Assembly (NCBI RefSeq): GCF_002777975.1
Contig: NZ_NGVS01000007.1
Span: forward strand, 117,900 to 181,899
DNA: 64,000 nucleotides
Source: Shewanella carassii
GTDB taxonomy: Bacteria > Pseudomonadota > Gammaproteobacteria > Enterobacterales > Shewanellaceae
Direction: 5' to 3'
Shown: positions 1 through 8,059 of the stretch, one piece after another
Layout of the letters: each line of letters opens with the position of its first letter
Position numbering within the stretch: position 1 is the first letter of the stretch
Made by a program: the position numbers and the translations under genes
The notes under the pieces: model-generated
Seen by the model: the letters and a program-made list of their open reading frames with translations, nothing else
What the model was told of the DNA's origin: nothing
Database searches by the model: none

Positions 1-2
1 AA

Positions 3-1382
3 CGTCTGGTACAGTTGGCCGAGGGGCTGGATCAGAACAACAGGCTGGATAATGACGCCATAGCGCGCGGTCTCGCCTGCCTCAAGGATTTCAACCTCAG
101 GTTTTCCACTCTGGATCAGGCCAGAGTCAGACTGGTGGCCACCCACACTCTGAGAGTCGCCCGCAATCGTGAGGCCTTTATCGAGGCGGCCAGGGCCATT
201 ATGCCCTACCCGGTCGAAGTGGTATCCGGCCATGAAGAGGCGCGCCTTATCTACAAGGGCATAGCCCACAGCCAGGAGTTGGCAGAGCGCAACCTCATCA
301 TAGATATCGGTGGAGGCTCCACCGAGGTGGTGCTTGGCCACAAGACTCAGGCGCAGATACTCTCCAGCCTGCGCTGTGGCTGCGTCAGTTATAACCAGAA
401 ATACTTTGTCGATGGCAAGCTGACGTTGGAGAACTTTCGCGCCGCCCAGGCTGCGGCCGATAAACAGTTTGCCTCACTGGCTAAGGAATATTTCAGCGGC
501 CAGTGGGACCTCACTCTCGGCAGCTCAGGCAGTGTCAAAGCCATCTGTGAAGCGATGCAGCACTTCTTCAACGATGAAACCATCACTCTGCCCAGGCTCA
601 AGCAATTGAAACAGCAGTTGCTGGACTGGGGGCATGTGGATCAAATTGAACTGCCGCAGGTGGACAGCAAACGTGCGCCTTTGCTACCGGCGGGGCTGGC
701 TATCCTGATCAGCTTCTTCAAGAGGCTGCCGGTCACCGAGTTGCAGTTTGCGCAAGGGGCTCTGCGCGAAGGCGTTCTATACGAACTTGCCGGGATCAGC
801 CAATTCGGTGATGTCAGCGGCCGCACTGTCGAGAGCATGGCCAAACTCTATCATGTGGACTTGAACCATGCCGCCAAGGTGGCCACTTCCGCCAAACAGC
901 TGTTTGATGCCGTGGCCGACGGTTGGCAACTCGAGCCCTGGCGCTCCCTGCTGGAACATGCGGTGAAACTGCATGAGATAGGGATCCATATCAACTCCCG
1001 CGCTCACCACAAACACGGCGCCTACATCATAGCCCATAGCGATCTGCCCGGTTTCAGCCAAGAGCAGCAACAGCTGCTGGCACTGCTGATTGGCAACCAG
1101 CGCAAGAAACCCAACCTGGAGGCGCTGGCACAACTGGAGCCCGCTCAGAAATTACGCCTCATCCGCCTAATGGCGTTGCTGCGGCTCGCCGTGTTGCTGA
1201 ATCTTGGCCGTATCGCCCGCAGCTTGAAAATCACCCGGGTAAAAACCACGGCAACAGGGATGCAGATAAGCCTGCCCGAGCCGCGTCAACGCATCAGCCT
1301 GTTTGCCAAAGACCTGCAGCGGGAGCAAAAGCAGCTCGCCCAGTTGGGTTTTGAGCTGCAGATAAGTTATGCCGATAACTAA
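3..1382 (+). CDS. ppx: Exopolyphosphatase (Ppx/GppA family), 5' end missing
   Basis: This enzyme hydrolyses terminal phosphate from polyphosphate (Ppx) or from pppGpp (GppA). The frame is open from the window edge, so the N-terminal ATPase-like phosphate-binding loop, about 50 residues by comparison with E. coli Ppx, lies outside. Visible are THTLR, the IPYP-like 'MPYPVEVVSGHEEARLI', the glycine-rich 'IDIGGGSTE' loop and 'GALREGVLYE', followed by the C-terminal HD-like helical region with 'HEIGIHIN'. The residues resemble E. coli Ppx more than GppA, but the two are hard to tell apart without an alignment. It ends at TAA and faces a convergent gene with no obvious terminator between them. Its closeness to two alkaline phosphatases fits a phosphate theme, though they are on the other strand. 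Confidence 0.85.
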   Translation, partial: RLVQLAEGLDQNNRLDNDAIARGLACLKDFNLRFSTLDQARVRLVATHTLRVARNREAFIEAARAIMPYPVEVVSGHEEARLIYKGIAHSQELAERNLIIDIGGGSTEVVLGHKTQAQILSSLRCGCVSYNQKYFVDGKLTLENFRAAQAAADKQFASLAKEYFSGQWDLTLGSSGSVKAICEAMQHFFNDETITLPRLKQLKQQLLDWGHVDQIELPQVDSKRAPLLPAGLAILISFFKRLPVTELQFAQGALREGVLYELAGISQFGDVSGRTVESMAKLYHVDLNHAAKVATSAKQLFDAVADGWQLEPWRSLLEHAVKLHEIGIHINSRAHHKHGAYIIAHSDLPGFSQEQQQLLALLIGNQRKKPNLEALAQLEPAQKLRLIRLMALLRLAVLLNLGRIARSLKITRVKTTATGMQISLPEPRQRISLFAKDLQREQKQLAQLGFELQISYADN

Positions 1383-1457
1383 CGTCCTGTGACTAGGCCC
1401 TTGTTATATCGGTAACTGTGGTTAATCAGTGGCTGGGGTTAATCAATGACTATGATG

Positions 1458-2441
1458 TCAGTGGCTGTGATGCCCGCCTTCAAGCTGCTGACCATCTGCC
1501 GAGTAGAAGCCTGAGCTGCCATGTTGAATAAAGCCCTGGGTGATCATCTTGGCAATAAAAGGGTCAGACTCACTGTCGCCCACATCGGCAAAATCGAGGT
1601 CCTGGAAACCTGAGGTAAGCCGCTTGAAACCCTCCTGGCTCACAGGCGTCAGTTTGCTGAGCCGATAAACAATACGCTGCTCACCTTGAGTGATGGTCAT
1701 CTCGGCCGGCAGTTCCAGCTCACTTATCCAGCTCAGTTGCAAAGACTGCTGCTCGGTGGCGCTTTTGTTCGCGTGACTATGGTTTTCTTCATGACCTTCG
1801 TCATGACTATGATTTTCCTCATGACTTTCTTCATGACTCTTGCTCTTAAAAGAATAGCTCTGACGGGTGAAGCAGCTATCCTGCAGGCTTTGGCCCTTTT
1901 CAAATTGACTCAAGGCAGCAGGCGATATCAGGTGAAACTGCCTATCGAGATCGGTGTGAATATTCAGCGCCAAGAGATCGCCGCGGCGATAGCTGATAGA
2001 GCGTTTCTCCTGGGGGAAATAACGCACATACTCGCCATTTTTATGCCAAGCCTCGTAGCTGACAGGGCTGCGTTGATAGATGATGGTATCGTCAAAGCGC
2101 GTCAAGGTCAGTTGCTGCTGCCTGGCCTGCTCACCGCTGCCAACAGTGATCTGATAGCTGGCTTGAAAACGGCCGGGTTTGGCGGCACAAACATTAGCAT
2201 CATTGCCAATTGAGCCGCCCGCTTTAACATGGGCTTGCTCCTGGCTGCCAGGCTGGTTGCTGACAGACAAAGTATTGGCCATGGCAAACTGCCCCAGCGA
2301 AGCTGTGATCCCCAAAGCGAGTGAAAACGTAAGTGGATGACAAAAAACGCGAGGGGCGGTGCAAAGAGCTATGCGAGGAGCGATATGAAGCGCTACGCGG
2401 GAAAAAAAGGGAAACGCTGGCTTGAATGTTACTCGGGACAT
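1458..2441 (-). CDS. Uncharacterised exported protein with His-rich segment
   Basis: I do not recognise a characterised family. The N-terminus carries a hydrophobic stretch (LTFSLALGITASLG, then AMA) that looks like a signal peptide, so the protein is probably periplasmic; the first 35 residues are unusual and the true start may be later. The middle is beta-rich (YQITVGSGEQARQQQLTLTR). Around residues 205-230 there is a degenerate tandem of His/Glu/Ser (SHEESHEENHSHDEGHEEN), and the protein ends GGHHSH. Such runs commonly bind Zn, Ni or Cu, so metal handling is a guess. It lies 125 bp downstream of two alkaline phosphatases on the same strand, which need Zn and Mg. Whether it shares their transcript is unclear because a possible terminator lies between. 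Confidence 0.75.
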   Translation of the reverse strand: MSRVTFKPAFPFFSRVALHIAPRIALCTAPRVFCHPLTFSLALGITASLGQFAMANTLSVSNQPGSQEQAHVKAGGSIGNDANVCAAKPGRFQASYQITVGSGEQARQQQLTLTRFDDTIIYQRSPVSYEAWHKNGEYVRYFPQEKRSISYRRGDLLALNIHTDLDRQFHLISPAALSQFEKGQSLQDSCFTRQSYSFKSKSHEESHEENHSHDEGHEENHSHANKSATEQQSLQLSWISELELPAEMTITQGEQRIVYRLSKLTPVSQEGFKRLTSGFQDLDFADVGDSESDPFIAKMITQGFIQHGSSGFYSADGQQLEGGHHSH

Positions 2442-2504
2442 AATAAACCTACTGATATGACTCTAAAACAAAAGACTAAAACCAAAGACCAAAACCAAAG
2501 AAGC

Positions 2505-2551
2505 AGCCTGACACCTTGCCTGAAACTAGGGGCAGGCAGTGGTATCAGGCT
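2505..2551 (-). terminator. Candidate hairpin after the lipoprotein phosphatase gene
   Basis: AGCCTGA (2505-2511) pairs with TCAGGCT (2545-2551), with further partial pairing inside. On the minus strand it is followed by a T-rich but interrupted tract. It could be a weak terminator or an attenuating hairpin before the His-rich protein gene. Confidence 0.35.
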
Positions 2552-2566
2552 GCGAAACGCTAAACC

Positions 2567-4204
2567 TTATTGCGCCGCGGCGGCCTCGGCCTTATTGACC
2601 AGATCACCGGCAAAGTTCATCACATGGAAGATGTGGTTCTGCTCAACCGTACCCTGGACCAGGCTGGCACCCGGGCCGCGAGCGAAGATGGCCACATCTT
2701 CACCGGCATGGGTTTCACTTGCCAGCGGCACCAATGCTTCCTGATGGAACCCCACACTCTGGGTGTCTATGTAATTCAGATCCACCCGACCAGGCTCGGC
2801 GGCATAGTTGTAACGCTCATCGCCACCGGTCGCCAGCGAGCCAAAGCCCAGGCCGTTGGCATAACCAACCGTGGTATAAGGCATGCCGTTGGCATCGGTA
2901 GAGTTGGTGACCGATGGCTGACCGCTGGCATCGTTACTCTTCACCAGTCCCAGGATAGGATTACCTCGGGTCGGATAGCCGGCGATGGTGAACACATGGC
3001 TGTGGTCGGCGGTAACCATCAGCAAGGTATCATTGGCCGAGGTCTTCTCCATGGCGACACGTACCGCCTCAGATAAGGCTATGGTGTCGTACAGAGCTCG
3101 GGCCGCATTACCGGCATGGTGAGCGTGGTCGATACGACCGGCTTCAACGATCAGGACAAAGCCTTTGTCGTTCTTTTTCAGAATATCGATACTCTTGGCC
3201 GTCATCTCTGCCAAGGAAGGTTCACCGGTAACACCGGCCTCCACTCTGTCGTAGTCATATTCCATGTGAGAGGAGTTAAACAGCCCCAGCGCATGCTCTG
3301 TGCTGCCGCTATCCATCGCCAGGAAGCTGTCACGGTCGGTAACGTAACTGGCGTTGGGGTACTGGGACAGCCACTCGGCGGTCAGATCGCGACCATCGTT
3401 ACGCTTACCTGCTTTGCCTTCAGGATCGATAGTGGTGTTGGGAATAAACGCGCGGCGACCACCGCCCATAACCACATTGATCCCTTTGCCGTTATTGAAG
3501 TCCAGCATCTGGGCGGCAATGTCTTTACAGCCGTTGCTGACGGCTTCGGCCGGCAAGTTGCTGTCCGCTTCCCAGTCGCGATCCGGCACATGAGCATAAG
3601 TGGCAGCCGGGGTCGCGTGAGTGATACGTGCGGTCGAAACCACACCGGTAGCCATACCCGCCATGGCGGCCAGCTCCAGCGAAGTCACCAGGTTTTGACC
3701 GCTGGTGGAAGAACAGACGCCGCGCTCAACACCTTCAGCCTGTGAGATCACGCCAACGTCCGTCTTCACCCCGGTGACCATGGCCGTCATGGTGCCGGCC
3801 GAATCCGGGGTTTGACCATCGACATTATAAGTCTTGGCCAGGCCAAGATAAGGCAGGGTTTCAAAGGAGAGTGAGTTTTCCTCTCCAGTTTGCCCCTTGA
3901 GCTGACCATCGAGGATCCGCGCAGCCGTCACAGTTGAAACGCCCATGCCATCGCCGACAAACAAGATGATGTTTTTTGCCGCCCCCGCCTGGGTGTTATT
4001 GCTCATATTGGACGCCTTGGTGACGCGGTTTTGACCATCGACATACCATTGATTAACGGCGGTCCAGTCTTTTCCGTCACTGCCGTTGCTTCCATCCGTG
4101 CCCGGGGTGCCTGCATTGCCGTCCTTGCCGTTGTCACCGTCACTTCCACAGGCCGCCAAACCGAGAATCGCAGCCAAAGACAGTACCAGTAATTTCTTAT
4201 TCAT
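2567..4204 (-). CDS. Alkaline phosphatase, lipoprotein with collagen-like linker
   Basis: PhoA-type phosphomonoesterase of 545 residues. The N-terminus is a lipoprotein signal with lipobox LAAC (Cys19). It is followed directly by nine Gly-X-Y triplets (residues 20-46), a collagen-like spacer that would hold the enzyme away from the membrane. The catalytic domain starts near residue 77 with the metal-binding 'FVGDGMG' (Asp85); the nucleophile is Ser135 in TPDSAGT. Further metal ligands are visible in 'RIDHAHHAG', 'TADHSH' and 'ETHAGED'. It lies 14 bp downstream of a paralogous phosphatase, and its ribosome site GGAGCAAGGAA sits in that gap, so the two are very likely co-transcribed. The catalytic domains are closely similar, so this is a tandem duplication in which one copy acquired a lipid anchor and spacer. 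Confidence 0.92.
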   Translation of the reverse strand: MNKKLLVLSLAAILGLAACGSDGDNGKDGNAGTPGTDGSNGSDGKDWTAVNQWYVDGQNRVTKASNMSNNTQAGAAKNIILFVGDGMGVSTVTAARILDGQLKGQTGEENSLSFETLPYLGLAKTYNVDGQTPDSAGTMTAMVTGVKTDVGVISQAEGVERGVCSSTSGQNLVTSLELAAMAGMATGVVSTARITHATPAATYAHVPDRDWEADSNLPAEAVSNGCKDIAAQMLDFNNGKGINVVMGGGRRAFIPNTTIDPEGKAGKRNDGRDLTAEWLSQYPNASYVTDRDSFLAMDSGSTEHALGLFNSSHMEYDYDRVEAGVTGEPSLAEMTAKSIDILKKNDKGFVLIVEAGRIDHAHHAGNAARALYDTIALSEAVRVAMEKTSANDTLLMVTADHSHVFTIAGYPTRGNPILGLVKSNDASGQPSVTNSTDANGMPYTTVGYANGLGFGSLATGGDERYNYAAEPGRVDLNYIDTQSVGFHQEALVPLASETHAGEDVAIFARGPGASLVQGTVEQNHIFHVMNFAGDLVNKAEAAAAQ

Positions 4205-4218
4205 TTCCTTGCTCCCAA

Positions 4219-5724
4219 TTAATACTTAGTACCGCCAAGCTCTTGGGCTTGATTGATAATGTGGAAAATCACGCTCTGCTCCATTACACCCTGCACCAGG
4301 TTGGCGCCGGGGCCTGTGGCGTGCAGACTGATGTCTTCACCGGCGTGGGTTTCACTTCCCATAGGAATAAGAGCTTGTTGCATAAAGTCTTTGTCTTGAG
4401 TGTCCACTGAGGTTAGGTCGTCACGGTTCCCCACAACGGCGCCCGGGCCATTGGTGTAACCCAAGGTAGTGTATGGCTTACCGTCAAGGGCAGTAGAAAG
4501 GTTTCCGTCTACGCCATGTACCAGACCCAGAATAGGGTTACCCCGCTTCGGATAACCTGCGATGGTGAACACGTGGCTGTGGTCGGCGGTGACCAGAATG
4601 AGCGTCTCTTCCGGGTTGGTGTTTTCTACCGCCGCCTTAACGGCGTTGGAGAGTTCCACCGCATCGGCCAGGGCGCGCTTGGCGTTACCGGCGTGGTGAC
4701 CATGGTCGATACGACCCGACTCGACAATCAGCAGATAGCCCTTGTCGTTCTTCTGCAAAATCTCGATGGATTTCGCTGTCATCTGGGTCAATGAAGGTTC
4801 ACCGCCCACATCATCGGCGCGGTCCGCTTCATATTCCATGTGGGAGGAGTTGAACAAGCCCAGCAGGTGATCTGTGGTGCCGGCATCTATGGCATCAAAC
4901 TCTGCGCTGTTCCATACATAGGCGGCGTTGTCCAGGTTGTCGACCCAAGCCTTGGTCAAGTCCAGGCCGTCTTTACGCTGGCCTTTCTTGTTCTCGCCAT
5001 CTGTCACTGTTTCAGGGATAAAGGCGCGGCGACCACCGCCCAGCGCGACTGACAGGGCATTGTCTTTATCGCGCATCACCATCTGGTAGGCGATATCTTT
5101 ACACTCGTTGGCTACCGCCTCGGCAGGCAGGTTGGCGTCAGATTCCCAGTCACGCTCCGGGCTATGGGCATAGGTTGCTGCCGGAGTGGCGTGGGTGATA
5201 CGTGCAGTGCTCACCACACCGGTAGATAAGCCTTTGGCATTGGCCAGATCCACCAAAGTCACCAGCTCATTACCTTTGGATGACAGGCAGTTGCCACGAA
5301 GGCTCTGTTCGGATACCGAAATCACCCCCGCTTTGGACTTTACCCCAGTCGCAATGGCCGTCATGGTGCCGGCACTGTCCGGTGTTTGCTGGTTGGTGTT
5401 ATAGGTCTTGATCAATGCGGTATGGTCAAACTTCTCAAAACTCAGGAAATTCTCTTCACCACCCTGGTTACCGGCCAGCTGCTGCCCTTGGTAGATACGC
5501 GCAGCAGTCAAGGTGGAGATCCCCATACCGTCACCGACAAACAAAATGACGTTTTTGGCTTTTGCTTTTGATTCTAATGTAGCCTTGTCTGACACCCGCT
5601 GGGCGCTTTCCTTATACCAATGGCTGTCAGTTTGAACACTGGGTAACACGGCACCGTTGGCCGCCATGGTTACCAGGCTGCATGAGATCAACGCAGCTAA
5701 TCTATTTTTCATCACTTTCATCAT
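4219..5724 (-). CDS. phoA: Alkaline phosphatase, secreted (periplasmic)
   Basis: PhoA-type alkaline phosphatase of 501 residues, first gene of the tandem pair. It has a cleavable Sec signal (basic 'MKNRLAAL' then a hydrophobic core ending AANGA) and no lipobox. It carries 'FVGDGMG', the nucleophile motif TPDSAGT, 'RIDHGHHAG', 'TADHSH' and 'ETHAGED', so all catalytic and metal residues appear present. It releases phosphate from organic esters outside the inner membrane. Alternative ATG codons lie 1 and 4 codons downstream. The symbol is by family only; Shewanella and Vibrio PhoA-like enzymes differ from the E. coli protein. The upstream region has one CTGTCAT half site (5790-5796 on the complement), compatible with PhoB but not a full Pho box. 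Confidence 0.92.
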   Translation of the reverse strand: MMKVMKNRLAALISCSLVTMAANGAVLPSVQTDSHWYKESAQRVSDKATLESKAKAKNVILFVGDGMGISTLTAARIYQGQQLAGNQGGEENFLSFEKFDHTALIKTYNTNQQTPDSAGTMTAIATGVKSKAGVISVSEQSLRGNCLSSKGNELVTLVDLANAKGLSTGVVSTARITHATPAATYAHSPERDWESDANLPAEAVANECKDIAYQMVMRDKDNALSVALGGGRRAFIPETVTDGENKKGQRKDGLDLTKAWVDNLDNAAYVWNSAEFDAIDAGTTDHLLGLFNSSHMEYEADRADDVGGEPSLTQMTAKSIEILQKNDKGYLLIVESGRIDHGHHAGNAKRALADAVELSNAVKAAVENTNPEETLILVTADHSHVFTIAGYPKRGNPILGLVHGVDGNLSTALDGKPYTTLGYTNGPGAVVGNRDDLTSVDTQDKDFMQQALIPMGSETHAGEDISLHATGPGANLVQGVMEQSVIFHIINQAQELGGTKY

Positions 5725-5984
5725 CCGTATTGGGTTGAAGTAAATTGTTCGCTATTAAAAATAAAGCGGCCTGATTGTCAGGGATCCAGATGACAGATTT
5801 GATTAATCAAGATTGCAGTTATGTGAAGCTCTGCGTTTAAACGACACAAATCAAAGGAAAAGCTGGCTTTTTGACCAAGAAACCTGAATGGGGATTGAGT
5901 GGGGGGAAGGCTGCGGTTTGTTCCGGTATCGAAAAACCATAGTGACTGGGGCGATTCAAGGCTCTGAACTAAGGAAGATGTATA
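5725..5984 (-). promoter_or_regulatory. Upstream region of the phosphatase pair
   Basis: Gene-free stretch before the two phosphatases. It holds a 12-bp perfect palindrome TTGATTAATCAA (5799-5810). This resembles an FNR-type site but with a 2-bp rather than 4-bp centre. Next to it on the complement is one PhoB-like half site CTGTCAT (5790-5796). No second half site with the usual 11-bp period was found, so Pho control is only suggested. Confidence 0.35.
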
Positions 5985-6012
5985 TAAGAAAAAAGGAGCC
6001 TGTGGGCTCCTT
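5985..6012 (-). terminator. Rho-independent terminator after trhO
   Basis: AAGGAGCC (5993-6000) pairs with GGCTCCTT (6005-6012) around a 4-nt loop. On the minus strand this is followed by a T run (complement of the A tract at 5985-5992). It sits 25 bp after the trhO stop. Confidence 0.85.
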
Positions 6013-6036
6013 GGATGATTAGATTTCTTACCGCTA

Positions 6037-7017
6037 TCAAGAGGTTTGCTTGGCCTGCTCTTTCTGACGCTGTTTTTGCTCACGGCGCTTATGGATCACT
6101 TCTTTGACATCGGCGCCTATATGGGCCTCACCGCGGCGCTTGGCCAGTTGCATCTGCCGCTCTCGCTCGATAAAGCGCCGGCGCTGCTTTTCATCCAGCT
6201 TATCTATGCAATGGGGACAGCTGACCCCCTGCTCATAGGCCGGGCTCTGCTTATCGGCCTCGGTTATCGGCATCCGGCAGGCATTACACTGATCGTACTG
6301 ACCTTTTTGCAGCTGGTGATCCACTGAAACCCGGTTGTCGAAGACAAAGCACTCTCCCTGCCACAGACTCTGCTCTTCGGGCACTTCTTCCAGGTATTTG
6401 AGGATCCCGCCTTCGAGGTGATACACCTCATCAAAGCCTTGTTGCTTAAGATAAGCTGTGGACTTTTCACAGCGGATCCCGCCGGTGCAAAACATGGCCA
6501 CCCTCTTGTGCTTGGCCGGATCCAACTGCTGCTTCACATATTCGGGAAACTCGCGGAAAGTCTCGGTCTCGGGATTGACGGCATTCTTGAAAGTACCAAT
6601 TTGCACTTCATAGTCGTTGCGGGTATCAACCAGCAGCACATCGGGATCGGAGATCAGCGCATTCCAGTCTTTGGGTTTGACATAGGTGCCGACCACTTCT
6701 CTGGGATCTATGCCTTCCACCCCCATGGTGACTATCTCTTTCTTGAGTTTGACCTTGGTGCGATAGAACGGCATCTCATCATCAAATGAGCGCTTGGAGA
6801 CGATATTATCCAGGCCATTCTGGGCATCCAACCAGGCCATCAGGGTATTGATACCGTTTTCCGAGCCGGCCACAGTGCCATTAATGCCTTCGGCAGCCAG
6901 CAGCAAGGTGCCACGAATACCATTGTCTTCCATGGTTTCCAGCAACGGCTGACGCAAAGCCTCATAATCCGGCAGGGAAACAAACTTATATAAAGCACAT
7001 ACCACTATTTTGGACAT
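6037..7017 (-). CDS. trhO: tRNA uridine(34) hydroxylase TrhO (rhodanese family)
   Basis: Oxygen-dependent hydroxylation of uridine 34 in tRNA, a first step toward 5-oxyacetyl or methoxy-uridine wobble modification. The N-terminal acylphosphatase-like part runs to about residue 95, with 'AAEGINGTV'. The rhodanese domain follows, with the active-site loop '[16 protein letters not shown]' (Cys178 counted from the upstream ATG). A C-terminal segment has CxxC pairs (CNAC, CPHC) that may bind zinc, and a basic tail. The length of 326 is usual for the YceA family. Two adjacent ATG codons are possible; the second (7017) is better spaced from GAGG. It is a single gene with its own terminator. Confidence 0.92.
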   Translation of the reverse strand: MSKIVVCALYKFVSLPDYEALRQPLLETMEDNGIRGTLLLAAEGINGTVAGSENGINTLMAWLDAQNGLDNIVSKRSFDDEMPFYRTKVKLKKEIVTMGVEGIDPREVVGTYVKPKDWNALISDPDVLLVDTRNDYEVQIGTFKNAVNPETETFREFPEYVKQQLDPAKHKRVAMFCTGGIRCEKSTAYLKQQGFDEVYHLEGGILKYLEEVPEEQSLWQGECFVFDNRVSVDHQLQKGQYDQCNACRMPITEADKQSPAYEQGVSCPHCIDKLDEKQRRRFIERERQMQLAKRRGEAHIGADVKEVIHKRREQKQRQKEQAKQTS

Positions 7018-7299
7018 CATTACCTCAACTTCTGCTGGCTGGAACCTAATTTCCAGTGCATAACGGCGTCACCTTCCGGAACCTTCCTTAAGTGATCGGC
7101 CTCCCAAAATGGGGGCGCCATTCTATCCCAATCACAGTAGCGCAAATAGACAGCAAAAGTAGGGTTATTCGGCGATTCCTGCAGCAGGCCGCCATATAGT
7201 AGCGGTTTAATCCTTTACATGCGGTTATGAACAGCAACCTTGCCTGCCACCCGAGTGATTCCTACAATGGCTGTTTTCATTGAATTCCAAGGGACTCTT

Positions 7300-8004
7300 G
7301 TGACTCAAGTAAGCAGTCAAACTATTCTGTACAGCTTTCGCCGCTGCCCCTATGCCATGCGCGCCAGACTGGGCTTAATTGCCGCCGACTACTCTGTTGT
7401 AGTGCGGGAAATTCTGCTGAAAAATAAGCCGCAGCAGATGCTTGCCCTATCGCCCAAAGGCACAGTGCCTGTGATGCAACTCGCTGATGGAAGGGTGCTT
7501 GACGAGAGTCTGGATATCCTTTTCTGGGCATTGGCACAAGCCGATCCCCACTCATTGCTGCCGCAAAATCCTGAGGAAGAAAACCTTATCTCAACCCTGA
7601 TAGCGACCAATGACAGGGCATTCAAGCCTTTACTGGACAGATACAAATACTTTGACCGTTACCCTGAGTTCAGCCAGCAAAGCTATTTCGAGCAAGCGCT
7701 CCTGTACTTGCTGCCACTGGAGCAGAGGCTGGCTGAGGCTCAAGAACATCTCGGGCAGCAAAAGCTACAGGGGCAAAAAGAGCAACAACAGCAAGCCATG
7801 TTGCTCGGGCGAATGAGCGCGGCAGACCTCGCCATCTTCCCTTTTGTGCGCCAATTTGCCCATGTGGATAGAGCCAGGTTCAATGCAGCTCCCCTGCCCT
7901 GTCTGACTCAATGGCTGCAGGCCTGGCTCGAGCACCCTTGGTTTATCCGCGCCATGAAACCCAAGCCTCTGTGGCTGGAAAGCGGCGAGCAACAGCCGCT
8001 TTAG
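7300..8004 (+). CDS. Glutathione S-transferase family protein
   Basis: Thioredoxin-fold N-terminal domain followed by an alpha-helical C-terminal domain, 234 residues, as in cytosolic GSTs. The motif 'SFRRCPYAMRARLGL' carries a catalytic-type Cys, as in omega-like or glutaredoxin-2-like GSTs, so a thiol-transfer or deglutathionylation reaction is more likely than classic conjugation. 'KGTVPVMQLADGRVLDES' contains the cis-Pro and the Glu/Ser that bind the glutathione glutamyl group. I chose the GTG at 7300 because CAAGGGA lies 5-6 bases before it. In-frame ATG (7267) and TTG (7240) starts lack a good ribosome site. The substrate is unknown. Confidence 0.88.
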   Translation: MTQVSSQTILYSFRRCPYAMRARLGLIAADYSVVVREILLKNKPQQMLALSPKGTVPVMQLADGRVLDESLDILFWALAQADPHSLLPQNPEEENLISTLIATNDRAFKPLLDRYKYFDRYPEFSQQSYFEQALLYLLPLEQRLAEAQEHLGQQKLQGQKEQQQQAMLLGRMSAADLAIFPFVRQFAHVDRARFNAAPLPCLTQWLQAWLEHPWFIRAMKPKPLWLESGEQQPL

Positions 8005-8059
8005 CGCCTGCCGAGTAATCTGGGCAAGCATTTGCGAGCTGCCGATATCCCGCCAGGTT

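Noticed and set aside
1383..1457. Terminator between ppx and the His-rich protein gene
   Set aside because: Only short direct repeats are present; no stem followed by a T run was found on either strand.
5785..5815. Full Pho box before the alkaline phosphatases
   Set aside because: Only one CTGTCAT half site is visible; the second half at 11-bp spacing is not.
5778..6083. 101-codon minus-strand frame overlapping the end of trhO
   Set aside because: It spans the trhO terminator and overlaps the trhO C-terminus in another frame, with no family features.
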